Origin: CAWJMD01 sp963700925
GTDB lineage: Bacteria > Actinomycetota > Actinomycetes > Actinomycetales > CAWJMD01
Assembly (NCBI GenBank): GCA_963700925.1
Contig: OY969553.1
Location: 2,356,001 to 2,420,000, forward strand
DNA: 64,000 bases
Direction of reading: 5' to 3'
Shown in pieces: positions 42,612-49,934 of the stretch. The notes below the pieces were generated by a model. That model was given only the letters and a program-made list of their open reading frames with translations. It made no database searches and was not told the DNA's origin. Both the position numbers and the translations under genes were made by a program. Each line of letters begins with the position of its first letter. Position 1 is the first letter of the stretch.

Positions 42612-43042
42612 GCAGGCGCAAGAGGGGCACTCGCGCGGCATCCGCATCCGCATCCGCATCCGCGCCAACGCGTCTCGACGGCGCCTCGGTCACGGTCTGC
42701 CGCGGATGTTGCTGCGGCAGCCAGAACAAGCACCCTGACCTGGATCACCGGGCTCAGCTGGAGCGGATCCGTGAGGGAGTGGAAGCGGCGGGACGGGTCC
42801 GGGTCAGCGACTGCCTGGGCGCCTGCGAACGGTCCAACGTGATGGTGGTGACGCCCTCCGCTGCTGGGCGACTGGCAGGGGCTCGTCCTGTGTGGCTCGG
42901 TGAGGTCCTGGACGACGGCGCCACGGACGACGTGATCGCCTGGGTGGCCTCAGGCGGTCCGGGCGTCAGCGAACCGCCGAATGTCCTCGACCTGTACGCC
43001 TTCAGCCCCTCGAACAGGGTGCGCCGAGCCGTCGGCGAATGA
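42608..43042 (+). CDS. (2Fe-2S) ferredoxin-like protein
   Basis: 144 residues from GTG 42608, overlapping the ATPase stop (GTGA). Thioredoxin-like 2Fe-2S pattern: VTVCRGCCCGSQNKHPD near residue 30 and VSDCLGACERSNVMVV near residue 65; extra adjacent Cys are present. The Ala-Ser linker at ~11-20 is coded by a tandem GCATCC repeat (42639-42663). Translational coupling to a Co/Ni pump suggests a role in protecting or sensing Fe-S status under metal stress (inference). Confidence 0.82.
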   Translation: MSRRKRGTRAASASASASAPTRLDGASVTVCRGCCCGSQNKHPDLDHRAQLERIREGVEAAGRVRVSDCLGACERSNVMVVTPSAAGRLAGARPVWLGEVLDDGATDDVIAWVASGGPGVSEPPNVLDLYAFSPSNRVRRAVGE

Positions 43043-43146
43043 CCATCCCCCTTAACCGCACGGTTGGCCCAGGCTGCTGGCGAGCGGATCCTTTGGTCGA
43101 CTCGGGCGACTCATCCGCCAGGCGCAAGGTCGTCGCCTAGGCGCCG

Positions 43147-44094
43147 TCAGTCGCGTGGGGGATCGCCTGTCGGCCCGGATGACTGGTGGATGCCCTCAGT
43201 AGGGCTGGTCTTGGCGACGTAGAGAGCGGCGTCGGCTCTCGACAGCAACAGCTCCATGCTGATCGGCGTGCTGGTGGCAGCTGCCCCGATGGAGACGCTG
43301 ACCGAGGCGATGTAGTCAGCATCGGCTGGGTCGGTGAGTGGGTCGCTGAGGTGGTCGCGCAGGCGCCCCGCAATCTGTAGCAGCTCTGCCTCGTGTTCGA
43401 GGTCTTCGCACAGGACGAGGAACTCGTCGCCGCCGTAGCGTGCGACCACGTCTTTGGGTCGAAGGGACTCGCTCATCCGGCGGGCGACATGCACCAGGAG
43501 ACGGTCTCCGGCAGCGTGCCCCAACGTGTCGTTCACCTGCTTGAAGCCGTTGAGGTCGCAGTACAGCACCCCGACGAGGCCTGGTTGACGGTCCAAACGC
43601 GTCAAGGCACGGTCAAGGAGCTCGAGGAAGGCACGACGGTTGGGAAGCCTGGTCAGGTAGTCCTCCAGGGCCTCCCGGCGCAGGGATTCCGCGGCGGCTC
43701 GGATCGCCGTCACGTCGCGGAACTGGCAGACGATCCGATCCGCACCGACAGCGCGGGCGTACAGCTCCACCGTGGTGCCCGACAGGAGAGGGTTCACGCT
43801 GGCGCTGATCGTCATCTCGCTCCGGTGGCTCTCGCCGGTGCCCAGGAGCTCACGGAACCTGTCGAACAACGTCAGCTCGGCGCCGAACGCCTCGAACTGG
43901 CTACGGCCCTGGAGCGGCTTGCCGGCCGTGGCCTCGGCCCGCGCATTCACCAGCTCGTGCACGAAGTCGACCACCTGCCCACGTGGGTCGCGCACTGCCC
44001 TGAGCACGTCGTACCCGACCCGCTCATCCCGTAGTGCAGCCTCGGCCAGGGCGTCGCGGGCTGTACCACGACCGCGCCTCTTCGGCACGGTCAT
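43147..44094 (-). CDS. Diguanylate cyclase with PAS-like sensor
   Basis: 315 residues from ATG 44094. Residues ~20-135 form a PAS-like domain (GYDVLRAVRDPRGQVVDFVH, and IVCQFRDVTAIRAAAESL). The GGDEF domain starts with DYLTRLPNRRAFLELLDRAL; the active site is RYGGDEF, and RPKD five residues before it is the inhibitory RxxD site. Makes c-di-GMP from two GTP and should be product-inhibited. No membrane segment is seen, so it is cytoplasmic. Monocistronic, flanked by the 2Fe-2S protein gene and the decayed island. Confidence 0.92.
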   Translation of the reverse strand: MTVPKRRGRGTARDALAEAALRDERVGYDVLRAVRDPRGQVVDFVHELVNARAEATAGKPLQGRSQFEAFGAELTLFDRFRELLGTGESHRSEMTISASVNPLLSGTTVELYARAVGADRIVCQFRDVTAIRAAAESLRREALEDYLTRLPNRRAFLELLDRALTRLDRQPGLVGVLYCDLNGFKQVNDTLGHAAGDRLLVHVARRMSESLRPKDVVARYGGDEFLVLCEDLEHEAELLQIAGRLRDHLSDPLTDPADADYIASVSVSIGAAATSTPISMELLLSRADAALYVAKTSPTEGIHQSSGPTGDPPRD

Positions 44095-44556
44095 GGCCTT
44101 GACACCTGGACAGTTGGGTCACTCCTGCCACCTTGCGTGTCCGCGATGACGGCATGGGCAGGCGGATACGCGACCTGCGCACCTACTCGACAAGCAACAA
44201 TCGCAGTCATCATCTGGCCCCCCGTGGACTACCGATGATCCCCGACCGGAACCCAGCCTGGGCCTTCGATTGAGCGTTCACCCGCTTGGTGCGCTCCGTC
44301 GAGGAAAGTAGAGCCAGCCGAGCGGGACGCAGCAGCGGCACCACCCGATCGCGACCTGCTCGCTACACCAAGCGGTCCGCCCTCACATGAGCCAACGGCG
44401 CCGGCCTACGTCTCAGGTGCCTACCGATTCATCGAGCCGGCGTCACCACCCCTGAGTCTCCCTCGAGGGACACCTGCAGGGTTGAAGCCCGGCGAGAACG
44501 GCACAGGATCACGGCCCAGTCGTCTCAGGTCGATCCATGTCCGCGCCGGCGGATCT
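44095..44556. other. Gap with no recognisable gene
   Basis: About 460 bp upstream of the diguanylate cyclase with lower coding character. No gene, RNA or long repeat is recognised. Marks the left edge of the 44-50 kb accessory region. Confidence 0.5.
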
Positions 44557-44585
44557 CTACGGATCAGAAGGTTGGGGGTTCGAAT
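44557..44585 (+). other. tRNA-Arg(ACG) 3' fragment (attachment-site relic)
   Basis: Twenty-nine bases, from CTACGGATCAGAAGG through the T-loop GTTCGAAT, match the anticodon (ACG) to T-loop part of actinobacterial tRNA-Arg as I know it. The 5' half and the closing T-stem/acceptor are absent. Such fragments are left where an integrative element recombined into a tRNA 3' end, so this is probably an att relic. No integrase gene is visible within the window. Confidence 0.6.
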
Positions 44586-44672
44586 TCTCGGGTCGACGGC
44601 ACGGCGCGGGGCCGGTTGCTCACACTTCTGCTGATACGTCCCGCTGAAGACGGCTCGACGGCCTGGGCAAAT
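44586..44672. repeat. Imperfect direct repeat, copy A
   Basis: About 85 bp, roughly 75% identical by eye to 45580-45666 (shared blocks TTCTCGGG, GTTGCT, CTTCTGC, GACGG, CGCCTGGGC-like). Begins directly after the tRNA fragment. Confidence 0.6.
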
Positions 44673-44752
44673 CTGGGCCGAGTTCTACCCGGCTGCCGGC
44701 GCCTGAGCGGATGCTGAGTAGCTCGACACCCGGCTCGAACCGTCATCTCACG

Positions 44753-45322
44753 TCAAGCCGTTGCTCGCGTGGGCCGGTATCGCAGGGCGACCGCCCCCGA
44801 CCGGAACTGATGGCGATCCACGAGCTCGAGCTGGATGCGTGCGCTCAGACCGGCGAGCAACGTCGGCCCGTGTCCGGCAAGGACCGGCTGCACAAGGAAC
44901 ACGTACTCGTCGATCAGTCCCAGATCTGCCAACGCCAATGGGAGCGTCACCCCACCCACGAACAGGCCCTCGCCTGGCTCCTGCTTGAGCCGCCGAACCG
45001 CTTGCCCCAAGTCGCCTCGGACCAGCTCGGCATTCCAATCGACCCCGCTCAGCGTGCTCGACACGACGTACTTCTTTGTCCGGTCGATAGTCTCGGCGAA
45101 CGGGATCTCCCACTCACCCATCCAGTCAGGCCACGTGCCCGTGGCCGGCTGCCGCCAGGCCGACTCCATCATCTCGTAGGTCACCCGGCCGAATAGCAGG
45201 GCATCGGCTCGTTTCATCTCAGCGGTCCAGTAGCGCATCGACTCCTCGTCGGGGGGGAGCCCTGCCTCGTGATGGCAGCAGCCGTCGAGTGTGACGTTGA
45301 TCGAGTACCGAAGTGGTCTCAT
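44753..45322 (-). CDS. RibD C-terminal/dihydrofolate reductase-like protein
   Basis: 189 residues from ATG 45322. Pattern of the stand-alone RibD_C reductases: LRYSINVTLDGCCHHEAG, DALLFGRVTYEMMESAW, KKYVVSSTLSGVDW, GLFVGGVTLPLALADLGLID and LVQPVLAGHGPTLLAGL. These are small NADPH-binding proteins common as accessory genes, with no proven substrate. A second member lies at 49084-49680. Flanked on both sides by the imperfect ~85-bp repeats. Confidence 0.85.
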   Translation of the reverse strand: MRPLRYSINVTLDGCCHHEAGLPPDEESMRYWTAEMKRADALLFGRVTYEMMESAWRQPATGTWPDWMGEWEIPFAETIDRTKKYVVSSTLSGVDWNAELVRGDLGQAVRRLKQEPGEGLFVGGVTLPLALADLGLIDEYVFLVQPVLAGHGPTLLAGLSARIQLELVDRHQFRSGAVALRYRPTRATA

Positions 45323-45415
45323 CTCGTTGCTCTCCCTTGATGCGCGCAGCGCATTTCTCCGACCGTACTCAGACCACTGTCGGCGCCATTTCTCATCGGC
45401 GCCCGATCCCAGTGG

Positions 45416-45577
45416 TCACACGCGCGCCCCGGTGGGCCCCATCGCCACGACCTGGTGCACGACTTCGACGAACGCATCAACGTCTGTCAGGTCTGCCACC
45501 ACCGCGTCCGCTCCGGACTCACGCAGTTCCTCGATCGAGGACACGCCAGCGGAAACGCTGATCAGAGCCTTGGTTCG
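45416..45577 (-). pseudogene. C-terminal remnant of a HAD-type phosphatase
   Basis: Only ~53 codons look protein-like: TKALISVSAGVSSIEELRES and GADAVVADLTDVDAFVEVV, resembling the last helix/strand of phosphoglycolate phosphatase-type HAD proteins. Upstream the frame runs into the direct repeat copy B and loses similarity. No catalytic motif remains. Interpretation as HAD is tentative. Confidence 0.4.
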
Positions 45578-45579
45578 TT

Positions 45580-45666
45580 CTCGGGCCGATGCGACGGCCC
45601 TGGGACTGTTGCTAACGCTTCTGCCGACACTGGCCCGTTGAGGACGGATCGACCGCCTGGGCGAAA
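45580..45666. repeat. Imperfect direct repeat, copy B
   Basis: Partner of 44586-44672, ~990 bp apart, same orientation, with the RibD-like gene between them. The following 45667-45771 stretch shows nothing recognisable. Confidence 0.6.
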
Positions 45667-45771
45667 ACGTCCGCGACACCGGGACGATTCGGCGCGCACC
45701 GCGGGCTGCATGCGCACCAGCGTGGAAGGGGCGCTCATCGAACTTCTCGCCAGGCTCGAACAGGGTTGCGG

Positions 45772-46141
45772 CTACGGCGCGAGCAGGCAGAAGGGGTGGC
45801 CTGCCGGATCGAGAAGTACGCGGTAGCGGTCCCTGCCTGGCTGATGCTCGGGTCGAGTGGCGCCCAGGGACAGCACCAGGTCAACGGCGGCGTCGAGATC
45901 CTCTACTACGAAGTCGAGGTGAGGCTGTTGGGGAAGCTGCTGGCCGGGCTACTGCGGAGCCCGGTAGTTCTCGACCCGCTGGAACCCGACAGCAATGCCG
46001 GAGCCGCCGGTGAGCGCGACGTACTCATCGCTACTGAAGCCCACAGTCATCCCCGTCAGCTCCTGGTAGAACCGGGCCAACGACTGGGGGCGTCGCAGTC
46101 GACGGTGACGCCGCGGAGTTGGGCTGAGGGTATGTAGACAT
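45772..46141 (-). pseudogene. VOC-family (glyoxalase-like) protein, broken
   Basis: Pieces in different frames rebuild a VOC protein of ~120 residues. ATG 46141 begins MSTYPQ. A shifted frame gives LRGVTVDCDA, and another gives PQSLARFYQELTGMTVGFSS and YVALTGGSGIAVGFQRVENY. Then comes a TAG, where Trp would be expected in a PQWPG context, followed by HLDFVVEDLDAAVDLVLSLG and RYRVLLDPAGHPFCLLAP to the stop at 45772. Two frameshifts and one nonsense codon make it inactive as written. Intact relatives bind metal and act in glyoxalase, dioxygenase or antibiotic-resistance roles. Confidence 0.75.
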
Positions 46142-46315
46142 CTCACCTTTCGTTGTGGCGTTCGCGCGCGGGGTCGTTGCTGCCGGGCTCCGCGAACCTA
46201 GTGCGGGATCTCGTCCGCGCGTAGCGGTTTTCCTCGGCTTCAGCCGGCGGCCTTGGCGGCGTGGAGCCAGCTAGAGTCGGTGCCGGCGCAGCCGTAACCA
46301 ACAGAGAAGGATCAC

Positions 46316-46588
46316 ATGAAGCTATACATCTGCTGGAGCACCAACGGGAGCGCTCATCACGACTGCCACAAGGCACACCAAGGATTGATCGACGCCGGCC
46401 ATGGCCCTGAAGTAGTGAAAGCCAGAGGACAAGAGCACTTGCCAAAGTTTCTGCAGCTCAAGGTCCGCCGAGAAGTGCATGCCTTGACCGGCTCGTTCTT
46501 CGTCCCGGTACTGGTGCTCGACGACGGCACCGCCATCAACAATCCAGATGAAATCGTGGCTTGGGCACAAGCCCACCCTGCTGGATAG
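46316..46588 (+). CDS. Small GST N-terminal/thioredoxin-fold protein
   Basis: 90 residues from ATG 46316, with AGAAGG upstream. Resembles the N-terminal thioredoxin-fold half of glutathione S-transferases: MKLYICWSTNGSAHHDCHKA, then EVVKARGQEHLPKFL and VPVLVLDDGTAINNPDEIVA, including the VPVL cis-Pro segment. The CxxC is replaced by W-S-T-N, with a Cys nine residues on. Likely a redox or carrier protein; actinobacteria use mycothiol, so a glutathione role is doubtful. Confidence 0.7.
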   Translation: MKLYICWSTNGSAHHDCHKAHQGLIDAGHGPEVVKARGQEHLPKFLQLKVRREVHALTGSFFVPVLVLDDGTAINNPDEIVAWAQAHPAG

Positions 46589-46629
46589 AAGGTTCCTCTC
46601 ACGACAAGTGACGATGACCGAGAGAGGCT

Positions 46630-47826
46630 GTGCCGGTGCCTGACAGGGTTTCGAAAGGCGACGTCATCGCGTTCCGCCTGGGTGCCCACTGCCTCACCGA
46701 GCGGCTGGGCGAGGACGGGCTGCTCGACGCGGCCGGCCGGTGCGGGATTCAGAACAGCCCGCCCGGGTCGGCGCTGCTCGCCCTGCACGCCAGGGCGCGA
46801 AACGTCACGCAGGAACGGTTGGCCAGCGCGGTCGCCGACGAGAAGAGCCTGCTGCAGACCTGGTCCATGCGGGGCGCGCCGTTCTACTTCCCGGCTTCCG
46901 ACGCACCCGTCTTCACCACCGGCGTGCTCCCGACGTCCGAGGAGGCGATGCGCCATTTCATTCTCGGCGTGGAGCCGGCCGTGGACAGCCTCGACATGAG
47001 CTTGATTGACGCGGTCGAGCTGACCGGCGCCGAGATCGGTGACGTGCTGTCGGGGCGCCAGCTCGCCATCAACGAGCTAGGCGCAGAGATCGCGGAGCTG
47101 ATTGCCAGGAAGCTGCCGAAGAGACAACGCGCCCATTGGAAAGAGGAAGGCCCTTACGCCAAGGGCCAGTCGCTCGGTGAGGCGGTCGTGCACTTCTGCC
47201 TCCGCATCCTGACGTTGCAACGGGTTGTCTGCTTCGCGCCGCGCGCCGGCAACAAGGCGCCGTTCGTCCTGGTCGAGGAATGGCTTGGCCATCCGATCCC
47301 GGACACCGCCCCGGAGGCTGCGCGCGCCGAACTGCTTCGCCGCTACCTGCGCTGCTACGGACCGTCGACCCGAGGCGACTTCGCCGCGTGGGCAGGGATC
47401 CGTGCCGGTGACGCCGCCCCCTGGTGGAACTTGGTCGAGGACGAACTGACACAGGTCGAGTTCGGCGGCACGTCGTGGATCCTCACCGAGGACCTCGACG
47501 CACTGCGGTCGGCACCGAAGCCGAAGGGGGTGCGACTTCTCCCACCACGTGATCCATACATCCAGATGCGCGACCGCGAGACGATCGTCGACAAGAAGTA
47601 CCACCGGGAAGTCTGGAAGACGGTCGGCGAACCGGGCACCGTCCTCGCCAACGGCAAGATCACCGGCACCTGGCGTCCGCGCAAGAGCGGCCGCAAGCTG
47701 ACCATCACCATCAAGGCGTTCGGCTCGCTACGAGATCGCGACAAGAAGTCGCTGAAGAGTGAGGCCGAGCGGGTCGCCCCGTTGCGGGGCGCGTCGTCCG
47801 TGGGCGTCGAGTTCGACACCTACTGA
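46630..47826 (+). CDS. Winged-helix DNA-binding protein (HTH_42; AlkZ-like family)
   Basis: 398 residues from GTG 46630. The tandem winged-helix family shared with AlkZ/YcaQ DNA glycosylases is recognised from HCLTERLGEDGLLDAAGRCG, QTWSMRGAPFYFP, RRYLRCYGPSTRGDFAAWAG and VRLLPPRDPYIQMRDRETIV. AlkZ-type enzymes carry QxQ or QxD near the N-terminus; here the corresponding site appears to be GIQNSP (QxS), so glycosylase activity is uncertain. Stands 41 bp after the small thioredoxin-fold gene. Confidence 0.75.
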   Translation: MPVPDRVSKGDVIAFRLGAHCLTERLGEDGLLDAAGRCGIQNSPPGSALLALHARARNVTQERLASAVADEKSLLQTWSMRGAPFYFPASDAPVFTTGVLPTSEEAMRHFILGVEPAVDSLDMSLIDAVELTGAEIGDVLSGRQLAINELGAEIAELIARKLPKRQRAHWKEEGPYAKGQSLGEAVVHFCLRILTLQRVVCFAPRAGNKAPFVLVEEWLGHPIPDTAPEAARAELLRRYLRCYGPSTRGDFAAWAGIRAGDAAPWWNLVEDELTQVEFGGTSWILTEDLDALRSAPKPKGVRLLPPRDPYIQMRDRETIVDKKYHREVWKTVGEPGTVLANGKITGTWRPRKSGRKLTITIKAFGSLRDRDKKSLKSEAERVAPLRGASSVGVEFDTY

Positions 47827-47905
47827 TCGTCCTCGCCAGGGTCGGCAGCTGGGGTCGCCTCCCCGACGGGTGCCGCAGCCGCCGCCCGCCCTCCCACCTC
47901 CAGCC

Positions 47906-48464
47906 TCAAGCCCACGCCGAAAGCCACTCGAGCGCGCGCTTGATGCCGGGCAGGCGGCCGGCACGGTGCGCAGGCGGGTGGCGACAAGCTCGGCGCCAAC
48001 GATGCCGCGCGTCAAGAAGTGCGGCAACAAAGTTCCGGTCCTTCTCACGGAAAGCGCAGAGCTTCGCTACGCAAAGGTCCTCCATGTTGAGGCAGAACCC
48101 GCTGAACTGTGGACTGCCGACGGCGGGGCCGTATTGAGGTTCTGAAAGCGTGACGAGTCTGTCCCGCCAGCCCGCGGGCAGGGTGGCAGTCGTCAGGTCA
48201 ACCCCGTCGATCCTGAAGCCGTGCTGCTCCTCGAACAACGACCACTCGCCGGCCACACCCTCGATCTGGTCTGCGAGTCGAGCAGTCTCCTCGTCGGTGT
48301 CAGCAATGGGGAGGATGTTGACTTCGAGAGACATCGTGGCCGCTGTTGGGAGGTCTTCCTCTCGGTAGGAGCCCAGGATCGACTGCGAGCCGACCACGAT
48401 CACGGCAGGAGCCTTGATGATCTGGCATGCCGCTGATCGCGTGCTCCAGTTGGTCCCGTCTCAT
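47906..48464 (-). pseudogene. Nucleotidyltransferase-like gene, frameshifted (toxin-like)
   Basis: ATG 48464 overlaps the stop of the XRE gene (TGATG) and begins MRRDQLEHAI. The frame must change near 48425 to give ACQIIKAPAVIVVGSQSILG, a nucleotidyltransferase opening. The middle reads well: SLEVNILPIADTDEETARLA, VDLTTATLPAGWRDRLVTL and EDLCVAKLCAFREKDRNFVA. After LLDA the frame shifts again (GIVGAELVATRLRTV in another frame) and returns for GIKRALEWLSAW. At least three shifts indicate decay. Similar DUF6036/AbiEii-like proteins are paired with HTH partners in toxin-antitoxin or abortive-infection loci. Confidence 0.68.
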
Positions 48465-48982
48465 CAGTTCGTCGATGCCAATGCCTTGGAGCGCTCTTCC
48501 TGCGGCAGCAGTCCACCCATCGGGGAAACCTCGCGCATCTGAACGGAATCCGTGTCGAGCCCCGTCATGACTCGTCGAAGGGTCGAAAGGTCGTTGTTCT
48601 CGATCAGCTGGTGCCATCGGTCCAGGTTGCGCAGGTGAGGCTGTCCCTGCGTGCTACCGCGCAGCCGGTCCAGGTTGCGCTCGATGCTCCCGCGCCACTG
48701 ACCGAGGGTGGTAGGCGTCAGGTGCGTCGAGAGTTGGCGGTGCAGCCGCCATGAGCGCTCAGGCGACCGACTGAGCTGGTGCTTGACCGGACGTCTGATC
48801 ACTTCTAGCCGGTAGCCCATGCAGGAGAGCAGCCGGTCTAGCATCTCGTCGCTCATCTCGACCCGCCCAGAGACGTACTGACTGATGCTGGGCTGTCGGA
48901 CGCCGCTCATACGCGACAGCAGAGTCTGCGTGGTGCCGGTCTCTTGCATGACATCTCGAAGCGTTCGGCCGCGATTGGACAT
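48464..48982 (-). CDS. XRE-family HTH protein (antitoxin-like)
   Basis: 172 residues from ATG 48982; ATG 48994 is in frame but overlaps the operator. Helix-turn-helix at ~5-55: RTLRDVMQETGTTQTLLSRM, VRQPSISQYVSGRVEMSDEM. The C-terminal part (HLRNLDRWHQLIENNDLSTL) is a helical partner domain. It is translationally coupled to the nucleotidyltransferase gene, and the palindrome ATAGCA-GAAAT-TGCTAT at its start suggests autorepression, the usual layout of an antitoxin. Its own frame is intact while the partner has decayed. Confidence 0.78.
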   Translation of the reverse strand: MSNRGRTLRDVMQETGTTQTLLSRMSGVRQPSISQYVSGRVEMSDEMLDRLLSCMGYRLEVIRRPVKHQLSRSPERSWRLHRQLSTHLTPTTLGQWRGSIERNLDRLRGSTQGQPHLRNLDRWHQLIENNDLSTLRRVMTGLDTDSVQMREVSPMGGLLPQEERSKALASTN

Positions 48983-48992
48983 GGTGATGACC

Positions 48993-49009
48993 ATAGCAGA
49001 AATTGCTAT
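48993..49009. promoter_or_regulatory. Inverted repeat at XRE gene start (autoregulatory operator)
   Basis: ATAGCA-GAAAT-TGCTAT, perfect 6-bp arms with a 5-bp spacer, AT-rich in a GC-rich background, overlapping the likely -10 region of the minus-strand promoter. Confidence 0.65.
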
Positions 49010-49083
49010 AGTAGCCCACGGTTCCGGTCGGCCTCTCCCGCTAGGTGGTTCCCTGGCGCGAAGGCGTTCCCGACCGGGACCGG

Positions 49084-49680
49084 TCAGTGCTTGACCGTGA
49101 AGTGCAGGTGCAGCACGCGGTCACCCTGGACCACCTGGTCCGGATCGTCGAGCAGCACTGTGCCGGTGTGACTGCCGAAGAAGCGGACCCCTTCTCCCAG
49201 AACGACTGGGACGACGTCCATCGCGATCTCGTCCACCAGACCTGCCGAGAACGCCTGCCCGCCAAGGTCGCCGGCGGTCACGCAGACGAGTCCATCGCCC
49301 GCTAGCTCCTTGGCGAGCGCGATGCCCGCCTCGACCGAGTCGGCGGTGTGGAACGGCGCGTCCGGATGCTCGGCGAGCCACTCCTCCGGCAAGGGCCGGT
49401 GCGTGACGACCACCAGCTCGTCTCCGGCGGCAGGTTTACCCTCCCAGCCGTTCGTCGTGTCGAACAGGTGACGGCCGATCACGGTGACCTTGATCTCGTC
49501 CCAGAAGGGCTGGACGTAGTCAAAGGACCTCTGCGAGACCGGGAACGTCCAGCCGCTCGGTTTGGCTGACAGCTCGGTGTCGCCGTTGAAGTACCAGTCG
49601 AACAGCGGCCCGACCGAGTCATCGGGGAGGGCGATGAAGCCGTCCACCGAGACGACCGCCTGCATCGCAACCCTTGCCAT
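49084..49680 (-). CDS. RibD C-terminal/dihydrofolate reductase-like protein, second
   Basis: 198 residues from ATG 49680. MQAVVSVDGFIALPDDSVGP, VTVIGRHLFDTTNGWEGKPA, LVVVTHRPLPEEWLAEHPDA, GLVCVTAGDLGGQAFSAGLV and EIAMDVVPVVLGEGVRFFG follow the RibD_C/DHFR-like fold with an NADPH loop. Belongs to a different branch from the copy at 44753-45322. Common as an accessory gene in actinobacteria; no function assigned. Confidence 0.85.
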   Translation of the reverse strand: MARVAMQAVVSVDGFIALPDDSVGPLFDWYFNGDTELSAKPSGWTFPVSQRSFDYVQPFWDEIKVTVIGRHLFDTTNGWEGKPAAGDELVVVTHRPLPEEWLAEHPDAPFHTADSVEAGIALAKELAGDGLVCVTAGDLGGQAFSAGLVDEIAMDVVPVVLGEGVRFFGSHTGTVLLDDPDQVVQGDRVLHLHFTVKH

Positions 49681-49690
49681 CTATGGCTCC

Positions 49691-49906
49691 TCAGTCGAAC
49701 GTCGGGACGGTCACGTGCACGGGCTCCACGAGGAACGCCGCGACGAGATTTCGACCCTTGCGCCGACTTCGGCGACGTGAAGAACGCAAGGTATTCGCCC
49801 TCCTGGATGCCGGTGAGCACTCGCGGTCACGTCCCTTCAGCCAGTCGACGTAGTCCGGCACCGCGCGCTCCGTCAAGCGCTCCACAAAGGACGACTCCTC
49901 GGCCAC
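49691..49906 (-). pseudogene. Small hypothetical protein with two compensating frameshifts
   Basis: The open frame is 71 codons: MAEESSFVERLTERAVPDYV at the start and NLVAAFLVEPVHVTVPTFD at the end both look like protein. The middle (CSPASRRANTLRSSRRRSRR) is Arg/Ser-rich as if read out of frame. In the neighbouring frame the same DNA reads VLTGIQEGEYLAFFTSPKSA, which fits the surrounding sequence. Two opposite shifts would explain this. Ends 10 bp before the RibD-like gene. I do not recognise the family. Confidence 0.5.
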
Positions 49907-49934
49907 CCCACCATCCTGCCGACTCGGTCGTGGA

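Noticed and set aside
42639..42663. GCATCC tandem repeat as a binding-site array
   Set aside because: It codes for an Ala-Ser linker within the 2Fe-2S protein; too short and no nearby promoter.
44564..44746. 60-codon minus-strand ORF across the tRNA fragment
   Set aside because: Its C-terminus REFEPPTF is the translated tRNA relic; no protein-like features.
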